This document shows, piece after piece, positions 7,259 to 14,579 of a stretch of 15,524 nucleotides of DNA; the stretch's first letter is position 1, and each line of letters starts with the position of its first letter. The DNA is from an uncultured Sphingobium sp. (GTDB taxonomy: Bacteria; Pseudomonadota; Alphaproteobacteria; Sphingomonadales; Sphingomonadaceae): positions 1 to 15,524 of the forward strand of contig CAJYHD010000685.1 of the NCBI GenBank assembly GCA_913773715.1, in the 5' to 3' direction. The notes under the pieces were generated by a model. It was not told the origin of the DNA. It saw nothing but the letters and a program-made list of their open reading frames with translations, and did no database searches. The position numbers were made by a program, and so were the translations under genes.

Positions 7259-7894
7259 ATGGCAGACGCTATCACATTCTACACCAACCCCATGTCTCGC
7301 GGGCAAATCGCACGCTGGATGCTGGAGGAGGTAGGCGCACCCTACGACATGATCATCCTCAATTATGGTGAGGAGGGCATGAAAACTGCGGGCTATCGCG
7401 CCGTCAATCCCATGGGCAAGGTGCCTGCTATCGTCCATAATGGAAAGACAGTGACAGAAGCCGCCGCGATCTGCGCCTATCTCGCGGATGCGTTTCCCGA
7501 CGCTGGCCTCGCACCGCCCACCGCCCAACGCGCAGACTATTATCGCTGGCTCTTCTTCGCCGCAGGTCCGCTGGAATCCGCCGTAACGAACAGGGCGCTC
7601 GGCTTCGTCGTTCCCGAAGGGCGCGAGCGCATGGCAGGATATGGCAGCTTCGAGGATGCCATCGCGGCGATCGAGACTGCCGTCTCGGGTGATCGGTGGA
7701 TATGCGGTAGCCAGTTCACCGCAGCGGACGTCTATGTCGGCGCGCAGATCGACTGGGGCCTGACCTTCAAGAGCATCCCTACCCGCCCTGCCTTCGAAGC
7801 CTATGCCGCACGCTTGCGCGATCGTCCGGCCTACAAGCGGCAGAAGGAATTGGATGGCGCCCTTATCGCCGAAATGCAGGCAGCAGGCGCATAA
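7259..7894 (+). CDS. Glutathione S-transferase family protein
   Basis: The 211-residue protein has the two-domain GST layout. The thioredoxin-like N-terminal domain (about 1-80) contains FYTNPMSRGQIARWMLEEVG, the cis-proline loop NPMGKVPAI (50-58) and TEAAAICAYLAD (66-77). The all-helical C-terminal domain includes SQFTAADVYVGAQ, the usual N-capping motif. The likely catalytic residue is the serine of NPMSRG (Ser13) and not tyrosine, as in several bacterial GST classes. The substrate is not known; detoxification or oxidative defence with glutathione in the cytoplasm is inferred. The ATG at 7259 is chosen over the upstream in-frame ATG at 7232 because AGGAGG lies 6 bases before it and the extra residues do not fit the family. 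A hairpin terminator follows directly. Confidence 0.9.
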   Translation: MADAITFYTNPMSRGQIARWMLEEVGAPYDMIILNYGEEGMKTAGYRAVNPMGKVPAIVHNGKTVTEAAAICAYLADAFPDAGLAPPTAQRADYYRWLFFAAGPLESAVTNRALGFVVPEGRERMAGYGSFEDAIAAIETAVSGDRWICGSQFTAADVYVGAQIDWGLTFKSIPTRPAFEAYAARLRDRPAYKRQKELDGALIAEMQAAGA

Positions 7895-7897
7895 ACC

Positions 7898-7935
7898 AAA
7901 AGGCCCGGCGGATCGCCTCCGCCGGGCCTTTTCCT
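7898..7935. terminator. Bidirectional terminator between GST and Bax inhibitor genes
   Basis: A 15-bp perfect stem, 7898-7912 with 7918-7932, has a core of GGCCCGGCGGA/TCCGCCGGGCC. It is flanked by AAAA on one side and TTTTCC on the other, around the loop TCGCC. It lies 3 bases after the GST stop and 22 bases before the end of the convergent gene, so it can stop both transcripts. Confidence 0.9.
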
Positions 7936-7953
7936 TTTGTCTTTATAGTTGGA

Positions 7954-8703
7954 TCAGTTGCGGTTGCCGCCGACGATCCGCAGCAGGAACAGGAACATGT
8001 TGATGAAGTCGAGATAGAGGTTCAGCGCCCCCATCACTACCGACTTGCCCATCATGTCCGAACCGGCCACATAGGAATAGATGCTCTTGATCTTCTGCGT
8101 GTCGTAGGCCGTCAGGCCAGCGAACAACAGCACGCCGATTACGCTGATCACCAGGTTCATCGCACTGGACTTCAGGAACAAGTTGATGAGGCTCGCGACC
8201 AGCAGGCCGACCACACCCATGATCAGGAACGTGCCGAAGCCCGACAGATCCTTCTTCGTTGTGTAGCCATAGAGGCTGAGGCCCGCGAAAGCCGCCGCCG
8301 TCGCGAAGAAGGTCTGCGCGATCGAGGTTCCGGTATAGACCAGGAAGATCGATGACAGCGACAGGCCCATCACCGCCGCATAGGCCCAATAGAGCATCTG
8401 CGCCGTCGCTGTGGACAGGCGGTTGATTCCGAAGCTCAGCACCATGACGAACGCCAGCGGCGCGAACATGATGACATATTTCAGGATGCCGGGACCTGCC
8501 AGCACCTGATAGGCTAGGCCGCTCGACGCGAACAGCAACGCGACGATGCCCGTCAGCAGCACGCCGCTCGCCATATAATTGTAAACCGACAGCATATATT
8601 TGCGCAGCCCGGCGTCATACGCCTCGCTACGCGCCACCGTGGCACCGCCAAAGCCCGGTATGCCGGGCTGAGGGCCGGAGCGGGGATCGGACCAGTTCGC
8701 CAT
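7954..8703 (-). CDS. Bax inhibitor-1/YccA family membrane protein
   Basis: The 249-residue protein has a short polar N-terminus (ANWSDPRSGPQPG) followed by about seven hydrophobic segments, as expected for the BI-1/YccA/TMBIM family of inner membrane proteins. Two conserved acidic residues are present: Asp201 in TAYDTQKIK and Asp232 in LYLDFINMF. In the bacterial homologue YetJ the equivalent pair acts as a pH-sensitive gate for a calcium leak, and YccA of E. coli modulates FtsH; which role applies here is unknown. The ATG at 8703 is chosen over 8772 because AAGGAG stands about 9 bases upstream, and the longer form would read into the promoter. The gene is divergent from thpR and convergent with the GST gene. 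Confidence 0.92.
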   Translation of the reverse strand: MANWSDPRSGPQPGIPGFGGATVARSEAYDAGLRKYMLSVYNYMASGVLLTGIVALLFASSGLAYQVLAGPGILKYVIMFAPLAFVMVLSFGINRLSTATAQMLYWAYAAVMGLSLSSIFLVYTGTSIAQTFFATAAAFAGLSLYGYTTKKDLSGFGTFLIMGVVGLLVASLINLFLKSSAMNLVISVIGVLLFAGLTAYDTQKIKSIYSYVAGSDMMGKSVVMGALNLYLDFINMFLFLLRIVGGNRN

Positions 8704-8719
8704 GAAACTCTTCTCCTTT

Positions 8720-8737
8720 GCCGACATCATCGTCGGC
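8720..8737 (-). promoter_or_regulatory. Hairpin in the leader of the Bax inhibitor mRNA
   Basis: GCCGAC (8720-8725) and GTCGGC (8732-8737) form a perfect 6-bp stem with a 6-base loop. It abuts the ribosome binding site and begins about where the predicted transcript starts. It could stabilise the 5' end or influence ribosome access; a 6-bp stem may also be chance. Confidence 0.35.
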
Positions 8738-8743
8738 CCTGCT

Positions 8744-8772
8744 ATTATCGGCCTATCGCCCGCCAGATTCAA
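8744..8772 (-). promoter_or_regulatory. Sigma-70-type promoter of the Bax inhibitor gene
   Basis: TTGAAT (8767-8772) and GATAAT (8744-8749) are separated by exactly 17 bases on the minus strand, with four of six and five of six consensus matches. The predicted start point is near 8737, with a leader of about 34 bases. The -35 also reads CTTGAA when shifted by one base, the RpoH -35 consensus, so heat control is conceivable but the -10 does not fit well. Confidence 0.6.
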
Positions 8773-8775
8773 GCG

Positions 8776-8804
8776 CTGGCTTGTCTCCGCCGCGACAATA
8801 TAGT
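8776..8804 (+). promoter_or_regulatory. Candidate leaderless promoter of thpR
   Basis: TATAGT (8799-8804) matches five of six -10 positions, and CTGGCT (8776-8781) lies 17 bases before it with three of six matches. The expected start point coincides with the ATG at 8811, which has no Shine-Dalgarno sequence. The -35 lies 3 bases from that of the divergent Bax inhibitor promoter. Confidence 0.45.
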
Positions 8805-8810
8805 CACAGC

Positions 8811-9365
8811 ATGCACCGCTTGTTCGTCGCCCTTCGTCCGCCCGCCGATCAGCGCGCGCGGCTCATCAATGTCATGTCCGGGGTGTCGGGCGCGCGATGG
8901 CAGGACGATGACCAACTCCACCTGACTCTGCGCTTCATCGGCGAAGTCGATCGCTATCAGGCCAACGACATAGCGGATGCGCTACGCACGATCCGCTTCT
9001 CGCCAATCCGGATTACGCTCCAGGGACTGGGCCTGTTCGAGCGGCGGGGCCGGATCGACAGTCTCTGGATCGGCGCAACGCCGCGAGAGCCACTGCTGCA
9101 TCTTCATCAGAAGATCGAGCGTATCTGCACATCAATCGGACTGCCACCTGAAGATCGCGCCTACCTCCCCCATGTGACCCTCGCCCGTTTCGGCCGCAAT
9201 GCCGCAGGCATGGAGAACTTCATGACACAGCATGCCGGGTATCGAAGCACCGCGTTCGACGTGCGCCATTTTGGGCTTTTCGAAAGCCAGCTTGGCCACA
9301 CCGGCGCATCTTATCAGTTGGTTGAGCGCTACGAGGCGATCCCTGCCGACCAGATCTTCCGTTAA
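8811..9365 (+). CDS. thpR: RNA 2',3'-cyclic phosphodiesterase (2H phosphoesterase superfamily)
   Basis: The 184-residue protein carries both catalytic histidine motifs of the 2H phosphoesterases, HLTL (37-40) in LHLTLRFIGEV and HVTL (121-124) in YLPHVTLARFG. Its N-terminus MHRLFVALRPP and total length are typical of ThpR/LigT. The enzyme opens 2',3'-cyclic phosphates on RNA to 2'-phosphates and was first seen as a tRNA-half ligase in E. coli; its cellular role is unclear. The ATG at 8811 is preferred because the family starts here and the upstream extension to 8718 reads through the divergent promoters. No ribosome binding site is visible before the ATG. Confidence 0.9.
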   Translation: MHRLFVALRPPADQRARLINVMSGVSGARWQDDDQLHLTLRFIGEVDRYQANDIADALRTIRFSPIRITLQGLGLFERRGRIDSLWIGATPREPLLHLHQKIERICTSIGLPPEDRAYLPHVTLARFGRNAAGMENFMTQHAGYRSTAFDVRHFGLFESQLGHTGASYQLVERYEAIPADQIFR

Positions 9366-9458
9366 TTGCCGGATCGAAGGCAAATAGGATCATCCGTTTA
9401 CCTTGGCGTCAAGGCATCCTGAGTTGGACCGAAGGCATCTTATCGCCATAGTCAAGCG

Positions 9459-9485
9459 AGGGGTGCCGGACCAAACCGGCCCCCT
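9459..9485. terminator. Hairpin between the convergent thpR and sodC genes
   Basis: AGGGG-T-GCCGG (9459-9469) pairs with CCGGCCCCCT (9476-9485) in a 10-bp stem with one bulged T and a 6-base loop. It lies between two convergent genes. The following T-tracts are poor on both strands (TTGTAA on plus), so it may be a weak or factor-assisted terminator. Confidence 0.5.
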
Positions 9486-9491
9486 TTGTAA

Positions 9492-10031
9492 TTACTTGCT
9501 TGCCGTGATGACGCCACATGCAACGCGACCACCGGCGTTGCCCGCCGGATCGCTGACATTGTCGTCAGGCTTGGCATGGATCACGATCGCAGCGCCATCC
9601 GCGTCAAGCAGAGGCATAGCGCCACCCTTGATCATTCCGCCGGGCACGACATATTCGATCTCCCCCGTGCCATCCGACTGGATCAGCATATTCGGCATAT
9701 CGCCCATATGCATGCCGGCAGGATTATCTCGCCCATGTTGGCGACCGGTCGGGTTCCAGTGACCGCCCGCGCTGGTAAAATCGGGACCCGTGCATTTGCC
9801 GGTCGTGTGAATATGCACCGCATGTTCGCCCGGCGTCACGCCCATCGCCTTTACGACGACATGCAGCCCGTCTTCTGCCTGCGTGATCATGGCTTCTCCA
9901 CGCGCAGTGCCATCGGCCGCCGCCAGTTTCGCCGAAGCGGTGGGCGCGCTTGGCTGTGAGCCTGATGTCGTGGTGCAACCCGACGCCATGAAGGCCAGCG
10001 AAATCGCGGTCAGCGGAAGCAGGGTTTTCAT
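9492..10031 (-). CDS. sodC: Cu/Zn superoxide dismutase, probable lipoprotein
   Basis: The 179-residue protein starts with a lipoprotein-type signal: MKTLLPLTAI, then SLAFMASGC with the candidate lipid-modified Cys19. A serine/alanine-rich linker leads into the dismutase domain. All metal ligands can be placed: HVHIH-type pair H73 and H75, H91 in GGHWNP, H99, H108 and D111 in GMHMGDMPN, and H152 in IVIHAKPDD. The disulfide pair is C80 and C172 (VACGVI). The enzyme removes superoxide in the periplasm, here presumably anchored to a membrane. The lipobox is imperfect, with Ala at -3, so lipidation is likely but not certain. A purine-rich GGAGAG lies about 10 bases before the ATG at 10031. The longer frame to 10241 lacks any family match. 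Confidence 0.92.
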   Translation of the reverse strand: MKTLLPLTAISLAFMASGCTTTSGSQPSAPTASAKLAAADGTARGEAMITQAEDGLHVVVKAMGVTPGEHAVHIHTTGKCTGPDFTSAGGHWNPTGRQHGRDNPAGMHMGDMPNMLIQSDGTGEIEYVVPGGMIKGGAMPLLDADGAAIVIHAKPDDNVSDPAGNAGGRVACGVITASK

Positions 10032-10128
10032 CGGACAAATCTCTCCATCGGGCAGGATATCCATCGGCAAACGCGACAGGTGGAAATTTGTTGCCGATCC
10101 GCATCGATTTGTCACCATCTCCCATGCT

Positions 10129-10148
10129 GTTCGCACGAAAGTGCGAAC
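10129..10148. repeat. Perfect palindromic hairpin with GAAA loop upstream of sodC
   Basis: GTTCGCAC (10129-10136) and GTGCGAAC (10141-10148) are perfectly complementary, with a 4-base GAAA loop on the plus strand. It stands 98 bases upstream of the sodC start. It may be an operator for a dimeric regulator or an RNA tetraloop hairpin. There is no T-tract, so it does not look like a terminator. The spacing does not fit the alphaproteobacterial LexA box. Confidence 0.5.
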
Positions 10149-10555
10149 GAGAAGCAAAAGGCAAACGCCTCTTAGGCCATCCTCGTGTAACCCTGACGAC
10201 GATTTTAAATCAACATACGTGTCCGAAAGCTCTGGTGTCACGCCAAGAAAAGAACTCGGATCATGTAGCGGCTTTTAGATAGCGGCCCTTTCACGAAGCC
10301 GACGCGTCCATGTCATACCGCCAATCTCATGAGGAAGCGGAGAGGATTATTTCAGATCGCTACCCGCCTGCTCAACCGCTGCGTCATTCGCCAATCGCAA
10401 GATCCTGCTACTCCGATATCTCATGCAAAATAGCCAAAGACTTTGCGCCAAATCACTTCCATCTTGGAAGGCCTGCACGCCCCAATCGATGAAGCAGCCA
10501 CGTCTTCACAAGCTCAGCGGCTCACCGATCACTACCCCGCCCACAAAACGCACAT

Positions 10556-10587
10556 AGAAAAAGGGGCCGATCTTTCGACCGGCCCCT
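10556..10587 (-). terminator. Rho-independent terminator of ompA
   Basis: On the minus strand AGGGGCCGGTC pairs with GATCGGCCCCT around a GAAA tetraloop, an 11-bp stem with one G-U pair (10562-10572 with 10577-10587). It is followed at once by TTTTTCT. It begins 33 bases after the ompA stop. Confidence 0.92.
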
Positions 10588-10619
10588 CATCCCGATCCAT
10601 CCCGAAGGACGGATGATCC

Positions 10620-11684
10620 TTACTGACCCGAGCCCGGACCGTAGGTGATTTCCACGCGACGGTTCTGGAGTTCACGAACGCCGTCAGCCGTTTCGACGCG
10701 CGGGTTCGATTCACCGAACGCCTGGGTCGTCATCACGCCGTCAGGGATACCCTTCGAAGCGAGGTACGACTTGACCGAGTCAGCGCGGCGCTGCGAGAGG
10801 CCAACGTTGTACTGGGCCGAACCCGAACGGTCCGCATAACCCGCCAGCATGACCTGGGCGCTACCGCAGTTGCTGTAGGCCGAAACCGCGTTGTCCAGAA
10901 TGGTGGCGGCGTCAGGGGTGACGTCCGACTTATCCCATTCGAAGAACACGATGTACGGTCCCGGGCTGCATTCCGCGACCGGAGGCGGAGGCGGCGGCGG
11001 GGGCGGAGGCGGCGGGGGCGGCGGGGGCGGCGGAGGCGGCGGCGGAGCAGCCGGTTCGCCAAAATTGTAAGTCAGGCCGAGCAGCAGGCTGTGCGTGCGC
11101 AGCTTCGTTTCCAGGTTCGAGCCGGCAATCGCATACGGGGTGGTGTATGCGTTGATCAGCTTGATCTTGTCCTGGTTGAAGAAGCGATACTTAAGCGAGA
11201 CGTCGACATTGCTCGACAGCGGGTAACGAACGCCCGCGATCGCCTGCCAGGCAAAGCCGGTGTCGCTGTCGTTCACGATGTCGGTGGCGAGCTTGCCACG
11301 CGAAACGCCAGCACCACCGCCGACGAAGCCCTGAAGGCCATCATCGGGACCGAAGTCGAGCAGGCCGTTAACCATGAACGACAGGGCCGAGGCTGCACCA
11401 CCGAAGCCGGTCTGGTCGAGATCGACCTTGGCGCGCTTGTAAGCCGCTTCAGCTTCCAGACGGAAGCCGCCGAAATCGTAGCCGATGTTGGCGTCGAAAT
11501 CATAACCCTTGTGGTAGTCGACCGACGGCACAGCCGTGGGGCGAGCGGGATCGACACGAACGTTCTGATCTTCGACGATCATACCGCCGGCATCGATGCC
11601 AACATACCAGCTATTATCACGCGCGAGGGCCGGTGTGGCCAGGGCGCTGGTCGCAAGAGCAGCCGCGAGGGCAAGCTTCCGCAT
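10620..11684 (-). CDS. OmpA family outer membrane protein with polyproline linker
   Basis: The 354-residue precursor has a Sec signal peptide (MRKLALAAALATSALATPALA, counted as 21 residues, cleavage before RDNSW). The mature N-terminal domain (about 22-210) shows alternating strands typical of an eight-stranded OmpA-like barrel and ends LLLGLTYNFGEP. A run of 22 prolines (214-235) links it to the C-terminal peptidoglycan-binding domain. That domain has YIVFFEWDKSDVTPDA, AGYADRSGSAQYNVGLSQRR and the closing NRRVEITYG, the usual OmpA_C signature. The protein should tether the outer membrane to the cell wall. AAGGGGA precedes the ATG with suitable spacing, so 11684 is preferred over 11750. A strong terminator follows the gene. 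Confidence 0.93.
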   Translation of the reverse strand: MRKLALAAALATSALATPALARDNSWYVGIDAGGMIVEDQNVRVDPARPTAVPSVDYHKGYDFDANIGYDFGGFRLEAEAAYKRAKVDLDQTGFGGAASALSFMVNGLLDFGPDDGLQGFVGGGAGVSRGKLATDIVNDSDTGFAWQAIAGVRYPLSSNVDVSLKYRFFNQDKIKLINAYTTPYAIAGSNLETKLRTHSLLLGLTYNFGEPAAPPPPPPPPPPPPPPPPPPPPPPVAECSPGPYIVFFEWDKSDVTPDAATILDNAVSAYSNCGSAQVMLAGYADRSGSAQYNVGLSQRRADSVKSYLASKGIPDGVMTTQAFGESNPRVETADGVRELQNRRVEITYGPGSGQ

Positions 11685-11726
11685 TAGGATTCCCCTTTCA
11701 AGAGTGTCACGAAGGACTGCTGAAAC

Positions 11727-11755
11727 CCTGTATCGAGGCGAAAGTTTCATGGCAA
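11727..11755 (-). promoter_or_regulatory. Candidate ompA promoter
   Basis: On the minus strand TTGCCA (11750-11755) is followed after 17 bases by TACAGG (11727-11732), with five of six and three of six consensus matches. The predicted start point near 11720 leaves a leader of about 36 bases. The intergenic DNA further upstream is AT-rich and includes AAAAATTTTT near 11855. Confidence 0.4.
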
Positions 11756-11884
11756 GTCCACATTTGGCGAAACCGTTGCAAAAATAACGCAGTAGTCCGC
11801 GATATTGCGGTCGACACGCCTATTCATCAGTAAAAGATGACATTTTCTTGTAAAAATTTTTCTCACATCCAATAAAACATTGTT

Positions 11885-12382
11885 CTATTCCATGATCAAT
11901 CCATGCATACGCAGAGTGGCAAGAAGGGCTGCGATAGTCGATCGCGCCTCGACGTCCACCACTACGCCGCCGGAAGGTGTCGCAATCGCGGGCTGCCGCG
12001 CACCGACTATTTTGTGCTGCTCGATGTAAAGTCCATCGTGCCGCAGTCCGTCCGCTTGCCAGTCTTCGCCATCGAAGACGAAACGATGTCCATGATCGCG
12101 GACTTCTACGGCGATACCGCGATGCGGCATGATAAAGCGCCATCCACCCTCGGTCCAGAACGCGATCTGTCGGAACCGCCCCGCCCACTCTCCGCTGGCC
12201 GAAGCCGCCACTATCCAGGCCTGCCCCGGCTCGGGCGCGGCGGGCGGCGAACCGATGTCGGCGCTTTCGACCATGCCGTGGAGCAGCATGTCGATCCGCG
12301 CCAGTGCCTCGTTATGAAAGATTTCCTTCTGCGCTTGTCCTGCGAACAGCAGCGGCATTTCCCATCGCGGCGTCACATCCAT
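11885..12382 (-). CDS. DUF2793 domain-containing protein at the end of the GTA tail module
   Basis: The 165-residue protein begins MDVTPRWEMPLLFAGQAQKE and continues FHNEALARIDMLL, the hallmark N-terminus of DUF2793. A repeat-like middle follows, with AEPGQAW-type text (APEPGQAWIVAASASGEWAG) and WTEGGWRF. DUF2793 proteins are found in prophages and GTA-like clusters of alphaproteobacteria, usually as the last structural gene; a tail-associated or receptor-binding role is plausible but unproven. It starts 16 bases after the stop of the tail protein gene, with AAAGGAG 6 bases before the ATG, so it belongs to the same transcript. The frame upstream to 12445 overlaps the tail protein and is not needed. 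No GC-rich terminator is visible after it. Confidence 0.82.
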   Translation of the reverse strand: MDVTPRWEMPLLFAGQAQKEIFHNEALARIDMLLHGMVESADIGSPPAAPEPGQAWIVAASASGEWAGRFRQIAFWTEGGWRFIMPHRGIAVEVRDHGHRFVFDGEDWQADGLRHDGLYIEQHKIVGARQPAIATPSGGVVVDVEARSTIAALLATLRMHGLIME

Positions 12383-12398
12383 GGCCGTCTCCTTTCCT

Positions 12399-14579
12399 TC
12401 AGTACGCATCATCAGATTTGATCGACACCGGATGCCCAAGGGCATGGGTGCCGATCTGCCGCACCGAAACGGTCCAGTCGCTCCCCGCTTCCGCCAGCAT
12501 CACGGCATCCAGATGGACGTTCGCGCGCGCGACCTCGAAAGATCGCACGGTCGCATCGTTCGTGGACAGATCGACGCGCCAGCCCTCGCGCTCCTCGCCC
12601 AGCGGCACGTCGCTGCCATTGGCCCAGCGCCACCCTGCACGGCTGCGCGGGGTCCAGCGGATCGTCACGCCGCCAGCCTCGTCACGACGCGCAAGCAGAT
12701 GCACAGGCGAAGGCGGGATCAGCGCCGCGCCCCGGATGCGCAAAGCCGCGCGTGCCGGTGCAACGTCACCCAACCCCAGCGCCACTACCTCGATTGCTTC
12801 GTCCCGCTCCCCCGCAAGTCCCGCCGCGCCCAGCGGGTCGCTCAGCCGATCCTCCTCGATCAGCAGAAATCTCTCGCCCGCCTGATGCCCCGCCATCGCC
12901 CAATCCGTCCCGCGCAGCCCCCGCCGCAATCCGCTCAACCGGAACCGGCCCGCCCCGATCACATCGGCGCTCGCAAACTGCACCAATTCATCCCCGATCA
13001 GGCAAAGGTTCCGGCCTTGCGCCAACCCCGCCTCATCGGCGGAGGCCAGCATCATGTCCTCGGCCAGCAGCGCCACGTCGATGGCGTTCCGGTCATCGAT
13101 CATCGTGACGCAGCCGCGCGGCAACAGTGTCTCGACCACGCCCATCGTCGCTCGCAACGTCGTCCGCCCCGCAGGAACCGCCTCTCCTGTTGGCCCCATG
13201 CAAAACAGCGCCGCCCGCCGCCAGCCAGCGCCACCACTCGCCGCCGCGACGATCAGCGGCGCGCTCGCCACGCCATCCTTCAGCCAGGGCAAATCGATCA
13301 GCATCAACGTCGTCGGCCCATGCAGCGCATCCTCCTGCCTCACGATCGCCCCCGACGACGCGCCAGCGGGAAGCGATCCGCCGCCGGGAAAACGTCGCAG
13401 CGACAGCCGCACCGCCATCGCCTCCCACTCCCGCTCCTCGACCCGCCAAAGCCCGGACATGGTCTCGACCCGCACGACCTGTCCCGGACGGATCGCCAGA
13501 GCATCCCATCCGCAGCGCAGCGTCATGGTCGATCGCCCTGTCCAGGCCGCGCCCAGCCGTGCCGAGGCCAAGGCGCGCGCCGCATCGGCGTTCAGCACGG
13601 CGGGCAGGTCGAACCCGACCTCGCCCTGCCCTGCTCCCGGACGCGCTACACGCTGAACGCCCGCCTGATAATCACGTGCCGAATCATGATAGCGCATGGA
13701 AAGCGCCACCGGCACGGCATCCGCGCCGCCCCCCATCCGCTCGACGCTGTCTACCAAGCGGCCGTTGACTCGCCGCGCCAGCCCCTCGCCGCCGATCACA
13801 GCCGCTACATCCGCGACCGCCACGAGCCGCGTGCCATCCAGCGCCAGGCCGTGACTTTCCACCAGCGGCGCAAGAGCGTCTCGCACGTCTGCCCCGCCCG
13901 CCGCATAGCCATCGACACGCCCTAGCCCGGAGCCGTGCATCATGCCCCCGGTCAACTCGTCCGCAATTCCCCCGATCTCGACACTCCCCGCATCCGCCTC
14001 CACCTCGAAGGTCAGCGACGGAATGCGATTGCCATAGTCGCCCAGCGCCAGATCCTCGAACAGCGCATAGGCGACGCCGCGATGCGCCGGAGCCAGCCCG
14101 ATCCCCTCCGCCGCCGCGATCAGCGGATCGACCGGCTGATCTTCCCCGCCGTGATGGACGCGAAACGCACCCAGTTCGGTCTTGAAGTCCCCCGCCGCCC
14201 CGCGCAGCAGGTTGCCGTCCGCCCAGATGCGCTTGACCCGCAAAATCCGCCGCGCGGACAATGCCACCGCGAAGCTCGCCGAATAATCATAGGTCGTGAC
14301 GCTCGGTCGCCCTTTGCCGCCACCCGCCCGGCTCTTCGTCTCGCGCAAATCGCTCGCCCAGATCACCGTCCCCGCCACCCGCATCGTGCCGAACAGCTTG
14401 GGTACTTGCGACCCGTAGCTCGACGTCTGCACCTGCAAGTCCGACAGGCGCGGCCCCTCCCGCCCCTTGGGCCGGAACAGCACCGCATGATCCGCCATGT
14501 TGCCGATCAGACCGCCGATCGCCGCGCCGATCGGTCCGCCCAGCGCCGTCCCCACAGCCGTCAGCACCACCGTCGCCAT
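12399..14579 (-). CDS. GTA-type host specificity / phage tail tip protein (g15-like, short form)
   Basis: The 726-residue protein starts MATVVLTAVGTALGGPIGAA, a glycine-rich hydrophobic segment common to tail tip proteins. It then shows SYGSQVPKLFGTMRVAGTVI and WASDLRETKS, the signature of the Phage-tail_3-type region of GTA g15 and related phage proteins. Further on are GWDALAIRPGQVVRV, RRGLRGTDWAM and PPSPVHLLARRDEAGG, a fibronectin-like stretch near the end. RcGTA g15 (the 'megatron' of the baseplate) is roughly 1300 residues and has a TIM-barrel domain in front; that part is missing here. The ATG at 14579 is preceded by AGGGGAG with 5 bases spacing; upstream in-frame codons lie inside the peptidase gene. 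It is followed after 16 bases by DUF2793. Confidence 0.85.
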   Translation of the reverse strand: MATVVLTAVGTALGGPIGAAIGGLIGNMADHAVLFRPKGREGPRLSDLQVQTSSYGSQVPKLFGTMRVAGTVIWASDLRETKSRAGGGKGRPSVTTYDYSASFAVALSARRILRVKRIWADGNLLRGAAGDFKTELGAFRVHHGGEDQPVDPLIAAAEGIGLAPAHRGVAYALFEDLALGDYGNRIPSLTFEVEADAGSVEIGGIADELTGGMMHGSGLGRVDGYAAGGADVRDALAPLVESHGLALDGTRLVAVADVAAVIGGEGLARRVNGRLVDSVERMGGGADAVPVALSMRYHDSARDYQAGVQRVARPGAGQGEVGFDLPAVLNADAARALASARLGAAWTGRSTMTLRCGWDALAIRPGQVVRVETMSGLWRVEEREWEAMAVRLSLRRFPGGGSLPAGASSGAIVRQEDALHGPTTLMLIDLPWLKDGVASAPLIVAAASGGAGWRRAALFCMGPTGEAVPAGRTTLRATMGVVETLLPRGCVTMIDDRNAIDVALLAEDMMLASADEAGLAQGRNLCLIGDELVQFASADVIGAGRFRLSGLRRGLRGTDWAMAGHQAGERFLLIEEDRLSDPLGAAGLAGERDEAIEVVALGLGDVAPARAALRIRGAALIPPSPVHLLARRDEAGGVTIRWTPRSRAGWRWANGSDVPLGEEREGWRVDLSTNDATVRSFEVARANVHLDAVMLAEAGSDWTVSVRQIGTHALGHPVSIKSDDAY

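Larger units (their letters stand above)
10032..10619. other. 588-bp intergenic region between sodC and ompA
   Basis: No credible gene is seen here. The sodC promoter should lie near its left end, but no convincing hexamer pair was found. Features present are the hairpin palindrome at 10129-10148, a short direct repeat TAGCGGC in the 10260s-10280s with a 14-base period, and the ompA terminator at 10556-10587. A 60-codon frame at 10310-10492 has no ribosome binding site and no familiar sequence. An unrecognised small RNA cannot be excluded. Confidence 0.55.

Noticed and set aside
10129..10148. LexA box reading of the palindrome upstream of sodC
   Set aside because: The alphaproteobacterial box is a direct repeat GTTC-N7-GTTC; here GTTC and GAAC are inverted with 12 bases between.
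10310..10492. 60-codon open frame in the sodC-ompA gap
   Set aside because: No ribosome binding site, no recognisable sequence and no neighbour support; it could be noise.
11810..11884. Terminator after the DUF2793 gene
   Set aside because: The DNA is AT-rich with T-runs, but no stable GC-rich stem was found next to them.
12381..13925. 514-codon open frame on the plus strand
   Set aside because: Its translation is very rich in arginine, proline, histidine and glutamine and is the complement of the g15-like gene.
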